DNA from: Arenibacter sp. P308M17
Lineage (GTDB): Bacteria > Bacteroidota > Bacteroidia > Flavobacteriales > Flavobacteriaceae
Assembly: GCF_003426735.1 (NCBI RefSeq)
Contig: NZ_QVON01000002.1
Coordinates: 372,001 to 436,000, forward strand
Length of the DNA: 64,000 nt
Reading direction: 5' to 3'
Of this stretch, positions 10,279-19,437 are shown one piece after another. The notes below the pieces were generated by a model. It made no database searches. It was not told the origin of the DNA and saw only the letters and a list, made by a program, of their open reading frames with translations. The position numbers and the translations under genes were made by a program. Numbering within the stretch: the stretch's first letter is position 1; the number at the start of each line of letters is the position of its first letter.

Positions 10279-10350
10279 AAATAGGTACTACTGATACGAA
10301 AGCATCTATTTTTTGTTGAATAACTGTTGCTGGATTCCAAATAGGTACTA
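10279..10350. promoter_or_regulatory. Direct repeat in a divergent promoter region (possible operator)
   Basis: The 12-mer AAATAGGTACTA occurs at 10279-10290 and again at 10339-10350, exactly 60 bp apart. It lies in the 241 bp gap between the divergent surface-protein gene and the GapN-like gene. The spacing is close to six helical turns. No regulator is known for it; the role is inferred. Confidence 0.35.
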
Positions 10351-10385
10351 TTTTTATAACGATAGAAAAATACATACTGGACAAT

Positions 10386-11972
10386 ATGAGCGATACTAAA
10401 ATACCGGAAGAATTTCAAACAATGAATACCATTGATCAACGACACTTTTTGGTGGACGGCCAATTAAAGGCGTGGAAAGGGAATACCACAGAGGTATATT
10501 CTACCATTTCCTCAACAACGGAGTATAAGCCAACCTTACTGGGAAGTATTCCGGATATGGGAGAAAAGGAAGCCTTGGAAGCTTTGGATGCGGCATTATC
10601 CGCCTATGATAAAGGGAAAGGAATATGGCCTACCATGCGGGTCAAGGAACGCATAGACTGCATGGAAATTTTTGTGAGGAAAATGAAGACCAAGCGCGAA
10701 GAAATTGTAAAACTTCTAATGTGGGAAATTGGAAAATCGCTGCCAGACTCCCAAAAGGAGTTCGACAGAACGGTGGAGTATATCAATGATACCATTGAGG
10801 ATTACAAGCAACTTGACAGGGATAATGCCAAATTTGAAAAAAACGATGGGGTTTATGCGCATATTAGAAGGGGTCCACTTGGGGTCGTACTCTGTTTGGG
10901 CCCATATAACTATCCTTTGAACGAAACCTTTGCCTTGCTTATTCCTGCGATAATAATGGGAAATACCACTATTTTTAAGCCAGCCAAACACGGTGTATTA
11001 TTGATTACCCCCTTGTTGGAAGCCTTTCAATCCAGTTTCCCAAAAGGGGTAGTGAATATTGTATTTGGTAGGGGAAGGGCCGTAGCCGCTCCGATAATGA
11101 AGACCGGTAAAATAGATGTATTGGCTTTGATAGGTAATAGTAAATCGGCCAATGCCCTACAAAACCAACATCCTAAAAGCAATAGGCTTCGTTTGGTACT
11201 GGGACTGGAAGCTAAAAATCCGGCTATCATACTACCGGACGCAGATTTGGACCTAACTATAGACGAGTGTATTACCGGTACCTTATCATTTAACGGACAA
11301 CGCTGTACCGCACTAAAAATAATCTATGTCCATGAAGATATTGCCACTGAATTTAATAAACGTTTTTCTGAAAGGGTAGATGCCCTAAAATTCGGAAACC
11401 CTTGGGAGGATGGCGTTAAGTTGACCCCTTTGCCGGAACCCGGTAAGCCGGCCTATATTCAGGAATTAATAGATGATGCCAGGGAAAAAGGGGCCATGAT
11501 TTTAAATAAAAAAGGAGGAACGCATTCCGACAATTATATTTGGCCTGCGGTATTATATCCTGTCAACAAAGAAATGAGGGTATATAAGGAAGAACAATTT
11601 GGTCCGATAATTCCAATCGTGACCTTTAGGGATATTGAAGAACCCTTGGACGATATGGCCGAATCCAATTACGGGCAACAGGTCAGTTTGTTCGGAAAGG
11701 ATGTATACGCCATAGCTCCTTTAATAGACACCTTGGTGAACTTGGTCTGTAGGGTTAATCTGAACAGCTCTTGCCAAAGGGGTCCGGACGTGTATCCCTT
11801 TACCGGGAGAAAAGACTCCGCACAGGCTACCTTAAGCGTCTATGATGCCCTGCGTTCCTTTTCCATAAGGACATTTGTGGCCTTTAAGGACAACGAACTT
11901 AATAATGAAACCGTAGAACAATTATTGGAATCCAGATTATCCAACTTTATTAGTACCGACTACATTCTATAA
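10386..11972 (+). CDS. GapN-like NADP-dependent glyceraldehyde-3-phosphate dehydrogenase (ALDH superfamily)
   Basis: ALDH-superfamily protein of 528 residues, best matched to the non-phosphorylating GAPDH group, which would oxidise glyceraldehyde 3-phosphate directly to 3-phosphoglycerate and make NADPH. The catalytic Cys is C307 in [11 protein letters not shown], a GapN-like signature, and the coenzyme-side PYNYPLN and FKPAKHG segments are present. The usual general-base Glu of ELGGK is not in place: the equivalent stretch is VLGLEAKNP, with Gly at the canonical position (273) and Glu two residues later (275). The spacing from Lys277 to Cys307 is standard, so there is no gap. It is transcribed alone, with a terminator at 12013-12056. 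Exact substrate is inferred. Confidence 0.75.
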   Translation: MSDTKIPEEFQTMNTIDQRHFLVDGQLKAWKGNTTEVYSTISSTTEYKPTLLGSIPDMGEKEALEALDAALSAYDKGKGIWPTMRVKERIDCMEIFVRKMKTKREEIVKLLMWEIGKSLPDSQKEFDRTVEYINDTIEDYKQLDRDNAKFEKNDGVYAHIRRGPLGVVLCLGPYNYPLNETFALLIPAIIMGNTTIFKPAKHGVLLITPLLEAFQSSFPKGVVNIVFGRGRAVAAPIMKTGKIDVLALIGNSKSANALQNQHPKSNRLRLVLGLEAKNPAIILPDADLDLTIDECITGTLSFNGQRCTALKIIYVHEDIATEFNKRFSERVDALKFGNPWEDGVKLTPLPEPGKPAYIQELIDDAREKGAMILNKKGGTHSDNYIWPAVLYPVNKEMRVYKEEQFGPIIPIVTFRDIEEPLDDMAESNYGQQVSLFGKDVYAIAPLIDTLVNLVCRVNLNSSCQRGPDVYPFTGRKDSAQATLSVYDALRSFSIRTFVAFKDNELNNETVEQLLESRLSNFISTDYIL

Positions 11973-12012
11973 CCAATACCCGATTATAGAATTACTGCTC
12001 TTTAGAATTATA

Positions 12013-12056
12013 CAAATTAAGGTCCGACTGGATATATAGATTGGGCCTTAATTTTT
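12013..12056 (+). terminator. Terminator of the GapN-like gene
   Basis: AAATTAAGGTCC pairs with GGGCCTTAATTTTT across a loop of about 18 nt, with one G-T pair, and ends in a T run. It starts 41 nt after the stop codon. Confidence 0.7.
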
Positions 12057-12302
12057 CATTTTTTATATCCGTACAAAAGTTTGGATAAGTGACATTTTCC
12101 AAATGTGGGCCCTTCCATTTTACTTTGAAGTAAAATTCCTTACCAAACTAAACTTCCGACCACAAGACAAATGAATTTTAATATCGTCATGGAAAAAAAT
12201 TTATGTCATAAAAAGGCTAAAAATTAAGATCTCCATGTCTTAAATATTTCCCAATACGATTGGAAAACTACTATAAATAAACCCTATTTGAGCAAAGAGT
12301 CG

Positions 12303-12310
12303 TACTTTTG
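12303..12310 (+). promoter_or_regulatory. Candidate -7 box (TACTTTTG)
   Basis: Exact match to the Bacteroidetes TAnnTTTG -7 consensus. No TTG at ideal -33 spacing is visible. It sits 10 bp before the MITE-like repeat, so a transcript from it would carry the repeat in a leader of about 265 nt before the MFS gene. Confidence 0.4.
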
Positions 12311-12320
12311 CCGCTTTTTT

Positions 12321-12483
12321 AGAGCCTGTTTAGAATTTGTTTTTGGAATTTATTATAGGGTATTTTTTCGTCAGACAAAGGTATTTTAAGACGCATAGCC
12401 ATAGCTACGAGCCGAAAAAATAGCTGAAGTATGGCGGAAAAAGGCGCATAATTAAACCGAAGGATAAAATTTAAACAGGCTCT
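12321..12483. repeat. MITE-like element with terminal inverted repeats
   Basis: A 163 bp segment starts AGAGCCTGTTTA and ends with its exact reverse complement TAAACAGGCTCT; the similarity continues weakly inward. The interior holds an imperfect hairpin (GCCATAGCT against AGCTGAAGTATGGC). It encodes no credible protein. This form fits a non-autonomous miniature transposable element. Together with the terminator and flanks it accounts for most of the 612 bp gap between the GapN-like and MFS genes; the rest (12057-12302, 12484-12584) is AT-rich and holds nothing recognisable beyond the -7 box. Confidence 0.7.
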
Positions 12484-12584
12484 TACAGGATATAAATGAA
12501 TATAAATAGGATAATTATCCATAGCAATACGAGAATACCTTGCTGTAATATTGTACCTGTATTAATGTCATAAATAATAATATT

Positions 12585-13787
12585 ATGAGTATGGACAAAT
12601 CGAATAAAAAAGCGTTGCTTGCCCTAGGGGTAGGAGGCTTTGGTATAGGGATGACCGAGTTTGTAATTATGGGTATTCTACCGGACGTGGCCAATTCTCT
12701 TCAAATAAGTATTCCACAGGCAGGGCATTTTATATCTGCCTATGCCCTGGGGGTGGTAATTGGTGCGCCCACTTTAACGGCCATGAGTGGAAAATGGCCG
12801 GCACATAAGGTGTTGCTCTTTTTAATGTTATGGTTTACAGTTTTCAATACCCTTTCCGCATTTTCAACAGACTATGTTACTTTAATGATCGCCCGATTTC
12901 TATCGGGATTGCCACATGGAGCCTTCTTTGGGATCGGTGCTGTAGTGGCAGGAAAGTTGGCCAAAGAGGGGAAAGCCGCACAGGCCATAGCCACTATGTT
13001 TGCCGGACTTACAATAGCCAATGTAATAGGGGTTCCCATTGGCACATACCTTGGGCATCATTACAACTGGAACCTATCGTTTCTTATGGTCGGTATTGTT
13101 GGTATCGCCGCAATGGCCTGTATTTACTTTTGGATCCCAAAAATGGAAAAATCCTCCTCTGCAGGATTCTTCAAGGACCTGCAAGTATTTAAAAGAGTGG
13201 AAATATGGTTGCTCATCCTACTGACTACCATCGGTACCGGAGGCTTCTTTGCCTGGTATAGTTATATAGCCCCTTTGCTGACCAATGTATCCGGACATTC
13301 GGAAAGCATGGTTAGTTATGCCATGATTTTGGCCGGGATAGGAATGGTTTTTGGAAATTTTATCGGGGCCAAAATGGCGGAGATATTTAGCCCGTTAAAA
13401 GCGGTCATCATCAGCTTGTCCTTAATGGTAATGGTACTGATAATCAACTTTTTGGTGGCAGCCAATCCAGTGGCCATTTTAATTTTAACGTTCATAATTG
13501 GTATAGTTTCCTTTATGGTGGGCACACCAATTCAATTGGCCATAATAAGGGCATCCAAAGGATCTGAAATGCTTGGATCTTCCATGAACCAAAGTGCCTT
13601 TAATATGGGTAATGCCTCCGGAGCATTTTTTGCCGGATTGCCCATAGCCATGGGGTTTGGATTTACCTCCGCAAGCTTGGTAGGGGCCCTCATGGCCGGT
13701 ACCGGGATAACCATAGCAGTGTTGATCTTGGTATTTTCCAAAAATAGGGCGGTCAGTACCAAAAGAAAAATGGCATTCAATTCGTAA
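12585..13787 (+). CDS. AraJ-like MFS efflux transporter
   Basis: Inner-membrane major facilitator of the DHA1 drug/sugar exporter type, 400 residues with about 12 hydrophobic segments. The first helix begins ALGVGGFGIGMTEFVIMGIL, typical of AraJ/YdhP proteins. The conserved loop between helices 2 and 3 and the RFLSGLPHGAFFGIG motif in helix 4 are present. Such carriers export arabinose-like sugars, purines or drugs, and the substrate cannot be told from sequence. It stands alone, behind a MITE-like repeat, and ends before a bidirectional terminator shared with leuB. Confidence 0.85.
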   Translation: MSMDKSNKKALLALGVGGFGIGMTEFVIMGILPDVANSLQISIPQAGHFISAYALGVVIGAPTLTAMSGKWPAHKVLLFLMLWFTVFNTLSAFSTDYVTLMIARFLSGLPHGAFFGIGAVVAGKLAKEGKAAQAIATMFAGLTIANVIGVPIGTYLGHHYNWNLSFLMVGIVGIAAMACIYFWIPKMEKSSSAGFFKDLQVFKRVEIWLLILLTTIGTGGFFAWYSYIAPLLTNVSGHSESMVSYAMILAGIGMVFGNFIGAKMAEIFSPLKAVIISLSLMVMVLIINFLVAANPVAILILTFIIGIVSFMVGTPIQLAIIRASKGSEMLGSSMNQSAFNMGNASGAFFAGLPIAMGFGFTSASLVGALMAGTGITIAVLILVFSKNRAVSTKRKMAFNS

Positions 13788-13810
13788 CCCTGGGTTAAAA
13801 ATTTGTTGAA

Positions 13811-13849
13811 AAAAAGGGCGTCCATTACTGTTTTGGATGCCCTTTTTTT
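13811..13849. terminator. Bidirectional terminator between the MFS gene and leuB
   Basis: AAAAAGGGCGTCC pairs with GGATGCCCTTTTTTT (one G-T pair), with T runs on both strands. It lies between convergent genes, so it can end both transcripts. Confidence 0.85.
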
Positions 13850-13885
13850 ATGGATTCCTGCCTCTAAGCAGAAATGACACTTTCC

Positions 13886-14941
13886 TTAAACGTTCTTTGC
13901 CAACCAATCTCCAATTTCACTGGTCTTATAGGCCTTTCCCCCTTCAGCCAAATCTTCAGAAACCACACCTTCTGCCAAAGATTTGTTTACGACATCGCGA
14001 ATGGCCTGTGCCTCCTCCTTCAAATCGAAATCTTCGAACATCATGGCAGCAGAAAGTACGGTGGCCAACGGATTTGCAATATCCTTCCCGGCCGCTTGCG
14101 GATATGATCCGTGAATAGGCTCGTACAATCTGGTCTTGGTTCCTACGGAAGCCGAGGGCATTAATCCCATAGACCCTGAAATTACGGAAGCCTCATCGGT
14201 CAGGATATCGCCAAAAAGATTTTCGGTTATTATTACATCATATCCTTTGGGCCATTGCACCAAACGCATAGCAACTGCATCAACAAACTCGTAGGAAACC
14301 GTTACTTCCGGATAATCCTTTTCCATGGCCTGTACGGTCTCCCTCCACAGTCTGGAAGATTCCAAAACGTTGGCCTTATCAACACAGCAAAGTTTTTTGG
14401 ATCTGACCATGGCCATTTCAAAACCTTTTTTGGCCAAACGCTGAATTTCCGCACGGGTATAGGTCATAGTGTCAAAAGCAGTATTACCATCATCCTTCCG
14501 CCCGCGTTCCCCGAAATATACTCCACCTGTCAATTCTCTAAGAATAATTAAATCCGTACCCTCTATACGTTCGCGTTTCAAAGGGGATTTATCTATAAGT
14601 GATGGAAAGGTAAAAGTGGGCCTCACATTGGCAAACAAACCCAGTTTCTGCCTCATTTTCAGCAATCCCTGTTCTGGACGTACCTTGGCAGAGGGATCGT
14701 TGTCGAATCTCGGATGCCCTATGGCCCCGAATAAAACGGCATCCGCAGCTTCACAAATGGCATGGGTTTCATCCGGATAAGGCTCCCCAACCGCATCAAT
14801 TGCAGCTGCACCTGTAAGGGCCGGCGTCCAGCTTATCTCGTGATTGTATTTCTTAGCTATGGCATTGGATACTTTTACCGCTTGATCAATAACTTCAGGA
14901 CCTATCCCATCTCCTGCTAAAAGGGCAATTTTTAATTTCAT
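13886..14941 (-). CDS. leuB: 3-isopropylmalate dehydrogenase
   Basis: NAD-dependent oxidative decarboxylase of leucine synthesis, giving 2-oxoisocaproate. The start at 14941 (MKLKIALLAGDGIGPEV) is preferred because the family motif begins there; an in-frame start at 14965 would add eight Lys/Asn-rich residues. The protein is 351 residues, normal for the family. Seen motifs are LLAGDGIGPEV, the FGAIGHP substrate strand, LRELTGGVYFG, and TENLFGDILTDEAS with the metal-binding Asp residues. It is the last gene of leuC-leuD-leuA-type-leuB and ends at a bidirectional terminator. Confidence 0.95.
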   Translation of the reverse strand: MKLKIALLAGDGIGPEVIDQAVKVSNAIAKKYNHEISWTPALTGAAAIDAVGEPYPDETHAICEAADAVLFGAIGHPRFDNDPSAKVRPEQGLLKMRQKLGLFANVRPTFTFPSLIDKSPLKRERIEGTDLIILRELTGGVYFGERGRKDDGNTAFDTMTYTRAEIQRLAKKGFEMAMVRSKKLCCVDKANVLESSRLWRETVQAMEKDYPEVTVSYEFVDAVAMRLVQWPKGYDVIITENLFGDILTDEASVISGSMGLMPSASVGTKTRLYEPIHGSYPQAAGKDIANPLATVLSAAMMFEDFDLKEEAQAIRDVVNKSLAEGVVSEDLAEGGKAYKTSEIGDWLAKNV

Positions 14942-15072
14942 GTGTTTATATTTATTGTTTTTCAAATGTCACATGTAACATCCAAATAATCATTCCGCCG
15001 TGTGACAAAATCTTTAGTCATGGATGTTTCATTTATTCTTGCTTTTTGCCATTCGCCTTGCGTCTGGCATGG

Positions 15073-16611
15073 TTATAATTGTTTGTGTTTTTCTTGGATG
15101 ATATTCAACATTTTCTCGGTCGCTTTTATGGCCGAGACGGTTTGATCGGAGTCCAACCCCCTGGAAATAAATTCCTTATCCCCGTTTTTCCATGTAATGA
15201 TGGTTTCGCAGAGCGCATCGGAATTACTCCCTGGCGGAATCCGTACCGCATAATCCACCAAAGTAGGCAATTCCAATTTCTTGGATTTATAAATTTTTCT
15301 CAAGGCATTCATAAAAGCATCATATTGCCCATCGCCCTGAGCATGTTCTTCTATAAGTTCCCCATTAATTTCAAGGGATAGGGTAGTGGATGGCTTTAAA
15401 CCTTTGGAATGGGTAAGCACATATGATTTAACAAATACTTTTTGCTGATAGGTCCCGCTATCCAACACATCTGAAATAATGTAGGGCAAGTCCTCCTTGG
15501 TTACCTTTTCCTTTTTATCCCCCAGTTCAATAATACGGGCCGTAACCTTCTTTAATTCATCATCGTTGAGCGTTAACCCCAGCTCCTGAAGATTTTTTTG
15601 GATATTGGCCTTTCCCGAGGTCTTTCCCAATGCGTATTTGCGTTTTCTCCCAAATCGCTCAGGTATCAAATCATTAAAGTACAAATTCTTTTTACTATCC
15701 CCATCAGCATGGATCCCCGCAGTTTGGGTAAAAACATTGTCGCCCACGATTGGTTTGTTGGCAGGAATTCCAAATCCGGTAAAGGCGGAAACCAACTTGC
15801 TTACCTTGTAAAGGGAAGATTCGTTCACGGCCACTTCTATTTCGGGCATAAAATCGTTGATGACCGCAATAGCACTTGCCATGGGAGCGTTTCCGGCCCT
15901 TTCACCCATACCGTTTACGGTTAAATGAAGTCCATGACAACCCGCCTTTAATGCCTCCATAACATTGGCAACACTTAAGTCATAATCGTTATGCCCATGA
16001 AAATCGAAATGCAACTTGGGATAACGCTGTACTATCTCCGATATATAATGGTTGGTTTCGGTGTAGGTAAGGATCCCCAAAGTATCGGGCAACAACACCC
16101 TTTTAATTGGTTGCGTGGCCAGAAAATCTATAAATTGGAAGACATATTCCTTGGAGTTTCTCATCCCATTGCTCCAATCCTCCAAATATACATTGGTAGA
16201 AATGCCTTCCTTGGCCGCTTCGGCAATGATATTCCCTATTTCGGTAAAATGTTGTTGTGGAGTTTTCTTAAGCTGGTGCGTTAGGTGGTTCATAGAACCT
16301 TTGGTCAAAAGATTCTGGACCTTGGCACCGGATTTTTTCATCCAGTCGATAGATACACCTCCATCCACAAATGTCAATACCTCAACACGGTCCAAATATC
16401 CTTTGGAACCGGCCCATTCGGTGATCTGCTGTACCGCTGACAGTTCGCCTTCCGACACCCGGGCGGAAGCTACTTCAATTCTATCCACATTCAGCTCATC
16501 CAACAGCAACTTGGCCAAAGTAAGTTTTTCGGATGCAGAAAAGGACACCCCCGAGGTCTGTTCCCCATCCCGAAGGGTGGTGTCCATTATTTCAATTATT
16601 CTTCGTTTCAT
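15073..16611 (-). CDS. 2-isopropylmalate synthase family enzyme (LeuA/CimA group)
   Basis: DRE-TIM metallolyase-type acyltransferase of 512 residues that condenses acetyl-CoA with a 2-oxo acid. The opening IMDTTLRDGEQTSGVSFS and the metal site FHGHNDYDLS are clear, followed by NGMGERAGNAP. The C-terminal third (from about residue 370) is the LeuA dimer/allosteric domain. Its place between leuD and leuB argues for the 2-isopropylmalate step of leucine synthesis. The family is split between isopropylmalate and citramalate synthases, and the TSGVSF variant is that of the second Bacteroidetes subgroup, so citramalate synthase stays possible. It lies 127 nt after leuD and 131 nt before the leuB start. 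Confidence 0.85.
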   Translation of the reverse strand: MKRRIIEIMDTTLRDGEQTSGVSFSASEKLTLAKLLLDELNVDRIEVASARVSEGELSAVQQITEWAGSKGYLDRVEVLTFVDGGVSIDWMKKSGAKVQNLLTKGSMNHLTHQLKKTPQQHFTEIGNIIAEAAKEGISTNVYLEDWSNGMRNSKEYVFQFIDFLATQPIKRVLLPDTLGILTYTETNHYISEIVQRYPKLHFDFHGHNDYDLSVANVMEALKAGCHGLHLTVNGMGERAGNAPMASAIAVINDFMPEIEVAVNESSLYKVSKLVSAFTGFGIPANKPIVGDNVFTQTAGIHADGDSKKNLYFNDLIPERFGRKRKYALGKTSGKANIQKNLQELGLTLNDDELKKVTARIIELGDKKEKVTKEDLPYIISDVLDSGTYQQKVFVKSYVLTHSKGLKPSTTLSLEINGELIEEHAQGDGQYDAFMNALRKIYKSKKLELPTLVDYAVRIPPGSNSDALCETIITWKNGDKEFISRGLDSDQTVSAIKATEKMLNIIQEKHKQL

Positions 16612-16738
16612 TTATGCAGATCTAGTAACCGTATCCCAATTGACCAATAACTTAAAATACAGTAAAATGCCTACTCAACCTATCAAGACTAAGGGAACCC
16701 CAGCTCAGGTCTATGGCACATATACTGCATGCAATATT

Positions 16739-17335
16739 TTATAGTGGAGTATCTTCGGCAAATTCCCTGATATTCTCTTTGATGTTCAAAAGATAATCAA
16801 TATCATCGAAGCCGTTCAGCATATTATCCTTTTTATAATTGTTGATGTCAAAACTTTCGGACTCCCCGGTTGTAGATAAGGTAATGGTCTGTTCAGGTAA
16901 ATTGACCACCAATTCTGTTTTTGGATCCGCATAGATAGCTTCAAATATTTTTTCTAAAAACGGAGCACTAACTTGCACGGGCAATACACCAATGTTTAAA
17001 CAATTGTTTTTAAAAATATCGGCAAAAAAACTGGATACCACACACCTAAATCCGTAATCGTAAACTGCCCAAGCGGCATGCTCCCTTGAAGAGCCTGACC
17101 CAAAGTTTTTGCCCCCCACCAAAATTTTGCCATTAAAGGTAGGATTGTTCAGGACAAAATCCTCTTTTGGACTGTTATCGGAATTGTAACGCCAATCCCT
17201 GAACAAATTGTCCCCAAAACCTTTACGCTCCGTCGCCTTAAGAAAACGGGCCGGAATTATTTGGTCCGTATCCACATTTTCGATAGGAAGCGGAACCGCA
17301 GTTGTTTTAAGTATATTAAATTTATCGTATGCCAT
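16739..17335 (-). CDS. leuD: 3-isopropylmalate dehydratase small subunit
   Basis: Swivel-domain subunit that pairs with LeuC to isomerise 2- to 3-isopropylmalate. It has 198 residues, normal size, with the marker GSGSSREHAAWAVYDYGFR at about residues 80-98 and the opening VPLPIENVDTDQIIPARFL. It lies 125 nt after leuC, and that gap holds its own candidate -7 box (17397-17404) and a small GC hairpin, so it may have extra transcription of its own. Confidence 0.95.
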   Translation of the reverse strand: MAYDKFNILKTTAVPLPIENVDTDQIIPARFLKATERKGFGDNLFRDWRYNSDNSPKEDFVLNNPTFNGKILVGGKNFGSGSSREHAAWAVYDYGFRCVVSSFFADIFKNNCLNIGVLPVQVSAPFLEKIFEAIYADPKTELVVNLPEQTITLSTTGESESFDINNYKKDNMLNGFDDIDYLLNIKENIREFAEDTPL

Positions 17336-17351
17336 GTTATTTAAACTTAGG

Positions 17352-17369
17352 TGCTCAGCGCCCAGCGCT
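17352..17369 (-). promoter_or_regulatory. Small GC hairpin in the leuD leader
   Basis: AGCGC CCA GCGCT forms a 5 bp GC stem in otherwise AT-rich DNA, between the internal -7 box and the leuD start. Function unknown; it could be a leader structure or a residue of an older terminator. Confidence 0.3.
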
Positions 17370-17396
17370 AAACGAAAATTAAACTTTATTTTATCA

Positions 17397-17404
17397 CAAA
17401 ATTA
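17397..17404 (-). promoter_or_regulatory. Candidate -7 box upstream of leuD (TAATTTTG)
   Basis: Exact TAnnTTTG match on the minus strand in the leuC-leuD gap. It implies a leader of about 55-60 nt for leuD. No clear -33 TTG was found. Confidence 0.4.
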
Positions 17405-17460
17405 TAATGACCTGAATAAAACCCTCCGGAAGCTATAATTTATAAGGAATGCTTTAGGTT

Positions 17461-18870
17461 TTAAACCAATTCCTCCTGCATCAGCTCCCTAGGATCGGTA
17501 ACCATTCCGGTAACGGCTGCAGCAGCTGCAACCAACGGACTGGCCAAAAGTGTTCTGGAACCTGGACCTTGTCTACCTTCAAAATTTCTATTGGAGGTAC
17601 TAACGGCATATTTACCGGCGGGTACCTTGTCATCGTTCATGGCCAGGCATGCAGAGCATCCGGGCTCCCTCAATTCAAAACCGGCTTCCTGCAAAATATC
17701 CAAAATTCCTTCTTCCTTAATAGCTGATTCTACCTTATGGGATCCAGGTACCAACCAAGCAGTAACGTTAGGGGCTTTTTTTCTACCTTTTACCAAGGAA
17801 GCAAAGGCTCTAAAGTCTTCAATACGGCCATTGGTACAACTTCCCAAAAACACAAAATCAATTGGCTTTCCAATCATATTATCCCCCTCATTGAAGGCCA
17901 TATATTGAAGTGATTTTTTGTAAGTGGCAACACCGCCCTCCACAGATTCTGCCTTTGGAATACCATTGGAAATTCCGATACCCATTCCTGGATTGGTTCC
18001 GTATGTTATCATAGGTTCAATATCCGCAGCGTCAAAAGTTATTTCTTTATCAAAAATGGCGCCCTCATCCGTTTTAAGCGTTTTCCAATATTCCATGGCC
18101 CTGTCCCAATTGGCACCTTCAGGAGTAAATTCACGTCCTTTGATATATTCGAAAGTTTTTTCGTCCGGAGCTATCATCCCTCCCCGGGCTCCCATTTCAA
18201 TACTTAGGTTACAAACTGTCATCCTACCTTCCATGGTCATATTCCTAAAAACATCTCCTGCATATTCCACAAAATACCCCGTGGCACCCGAGGTTGTCAA
18301 TTTAGAAATTATATATAGGGCCACATCCTTTGGGGTTACGCCCTTACTAAGTTTTCCATTTACATTAATACGCATGGATTTGGCTTTCTGCTGCATAATG
18401 CACTGGGTGGCCAATACCATTTCTACTTCGGAAGTTCCTATACCAAATGCAATAGCCCCAAATGCTCCATGGGTAGACGTGTGCGAATCACCACATACAA
18501 TGGTAGCGCCTGGCTGGGTAATTCCATATTCCGGACCTACCACGTGTACAATTCCATTTTTTTCATGTCCAAGACCCCAATATGAAATTCCGTGTGCCCT
18601 GGAATTTTCCTCCAACGCTTTCAACTGGTTGGCCGATAGGGGATCCGCAACCGGTAAATGCTGGTTTATGGTAGGAGTGTTGTGATCTGCGGTAGCAAAA
18701 GTACGTCCTGGATACATTACTGGAATACCCCTACTTTTTATGCCTAAAAATGCTACCGGACTGGTAACTTCGTGAACCATGTGACGGTCAATGAACAATA
18801 CATCCGGCCCATTTTCTATCTTATGAACAACATGGGAATCCCATACTTTATCAAATAACGTTTTCTTCAT
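17461..18870 (-). CDS. leuC: 3-isopropylmalate dehydratase large subunit
   Basis: Aconitase-family [4Fe-4S] subunit, 469 residues, working with LeuD. Iron-sulfur Cys ligands are visible in [13 protein letters not shown] and GCSACLAMN. The opening [12 protein letters not shown] and the substrate-binding [14 protein letters not shown] are typical of bacterial LeuC. It is the first gene of the minus-strand leucine operon, with a candidate -7 box about 75 nt upstream of its start. The preceding 567 bp gap holds repeats and the terminator of the M28 gene. Confidence 0.96.
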   Translation of the reverse strand: MKKTLFDKVWDSHVVHKIENGPDVLFIDRHMVHEVTSPVAFLGIKSRGIPVMYPGRTFATADHNTPTINQHLPVADPLSANQLKALEENSRAHGISYWGLGHEKNGIVHVVGPEYGITQPGATIVCGDSHTSTHGAFGAIAFGIGTSEVEMVLATQCIMQQKAKSMRINVNGKLSKGVTPKDVALYIISKLTTSGATGYFVEYAGDVFRNMTMEGRMTVCNLSIEMGARGGMIAPDEKTFEYIKGREFTPEGANWDRAMEYWKTLKTDEGAIFDKEITFDAADIEPMITYGTNPGMGIGISNGIPKAESVEGGVATYKKSLQYMAFNEGDNMIGKPIDFVFLGSCTNGRIEDFRAFASLVKGRKKAPNVTAWLVPGSHKVESAIKEEGILDILQEAGFELREPGCSACLAMNDDKVPAGKYAVSTSNRNFEGRQGPGSRTLLASPLVAAAAAVTGMVTDPRELMQEELV

Positions 18871-18945
18871 TTTATAGGGTTATGATTTACAATCTAAGAT
18901 TAAATGTTGGTAAAGAGGCACAAGGCCTACTTTTTTACTAACATG

Positions 18946-18953
18946 CAAAATTA
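18946..18953 (-). promoter_or_regulatory. Candidate -7 box of the leuCD operon (TAATTTTG)
   Basis: Exact TAnnTTTG match on the minus strand, giving a leader of about 70 nt for leuC. No perfect TTG at -33. Confidence 0.5.
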
Positions 18954-19121
18954 AGACTATCTTGTAAATCATTGAAATTAATATAGGAATAATTACGATG
19001 TTCAACATAAAAGTTACCTATTGTTTGGAATATAACCTTCTCCTATTGTTTATGTCAATATTCTACTCCCGAATAATTTGGGACGGGCCAGGGAGTACCA
19101 AAGTCCTTAATTATTTTGAAT

Positions 19122-19157
19122 AAAAAAGGTGGACGATCCAAATTCATCCACCTTTTT
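19122..19157 (-). terminator. Terminator downstream of the M28 peptidase gene
   Basis: AAAAAGGTGGA pairs exactly with TCCACCTTTTT (11 bp) over a 13 nt loop, with a T run on the minus strand. It lies 280 nt after the M28 stop, beyond a palindromic repeat, and before the leuC promoter. Confidence 0.75.
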
Positions 19158-19239
19158 GAAACTGCTATCTAGAAGATTTTTCCTTAGTACACGGCAAAAA
19201 TAATTTCCGCAAAATTTCCATCGATTTTTGACCCCGACC

Positions 19240-19386
19240 CTAAAGCCCGCCTGTCCGCCCGTTTCGGTACGGACGGGAACGAATTAGTCGGGCAGGGGAG
19301 GAATCGAGGAAAATCAGGTTTCCCTGCCTACCGGACAGGCAGGCTTTAGTCCCGATAGCTATCGGGAGAGGTAAACCTGATTTTCC
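19240..19386. repeat. Composite palindromic repeat with overlapping stems
   Basis: Two inverted pairs overlap. CTAAAGCCCGCCTGTCCG at 19240-19257 matches the reverse complement of 19332-19349 at 17 of 18 bases. GGAAAATCAGGTTT at 19308-19321 pairs perfectly with 19373-19386. Inside lie smaller hairpins, including the 16 bp palindrome CCCGATAGCTATCGGG. It is GC-richer than its surroundings and lies downstream of the M28 gene. Related CCTGCC/GGCAGG hairpins recur near 33640 and 48800. Confidence 0.75.
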
Positions 19387-19437
19387 GAGAAACCTTGTTA
19401 AGACAATTTTTGTTATGTATTAAAGTATCTTTTTAAA

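Noticed and set aside
12319-12522. 67-codon minus-strand ORF across the MITE-like element
   Set aside because: No start signal or family; explained by the inverted-repeat element.
17924-18685. 253-codon plus-strand ORF
   Set aside because: Fully antisense to leuC, which has all its motifs; no family signature in the antisense product.
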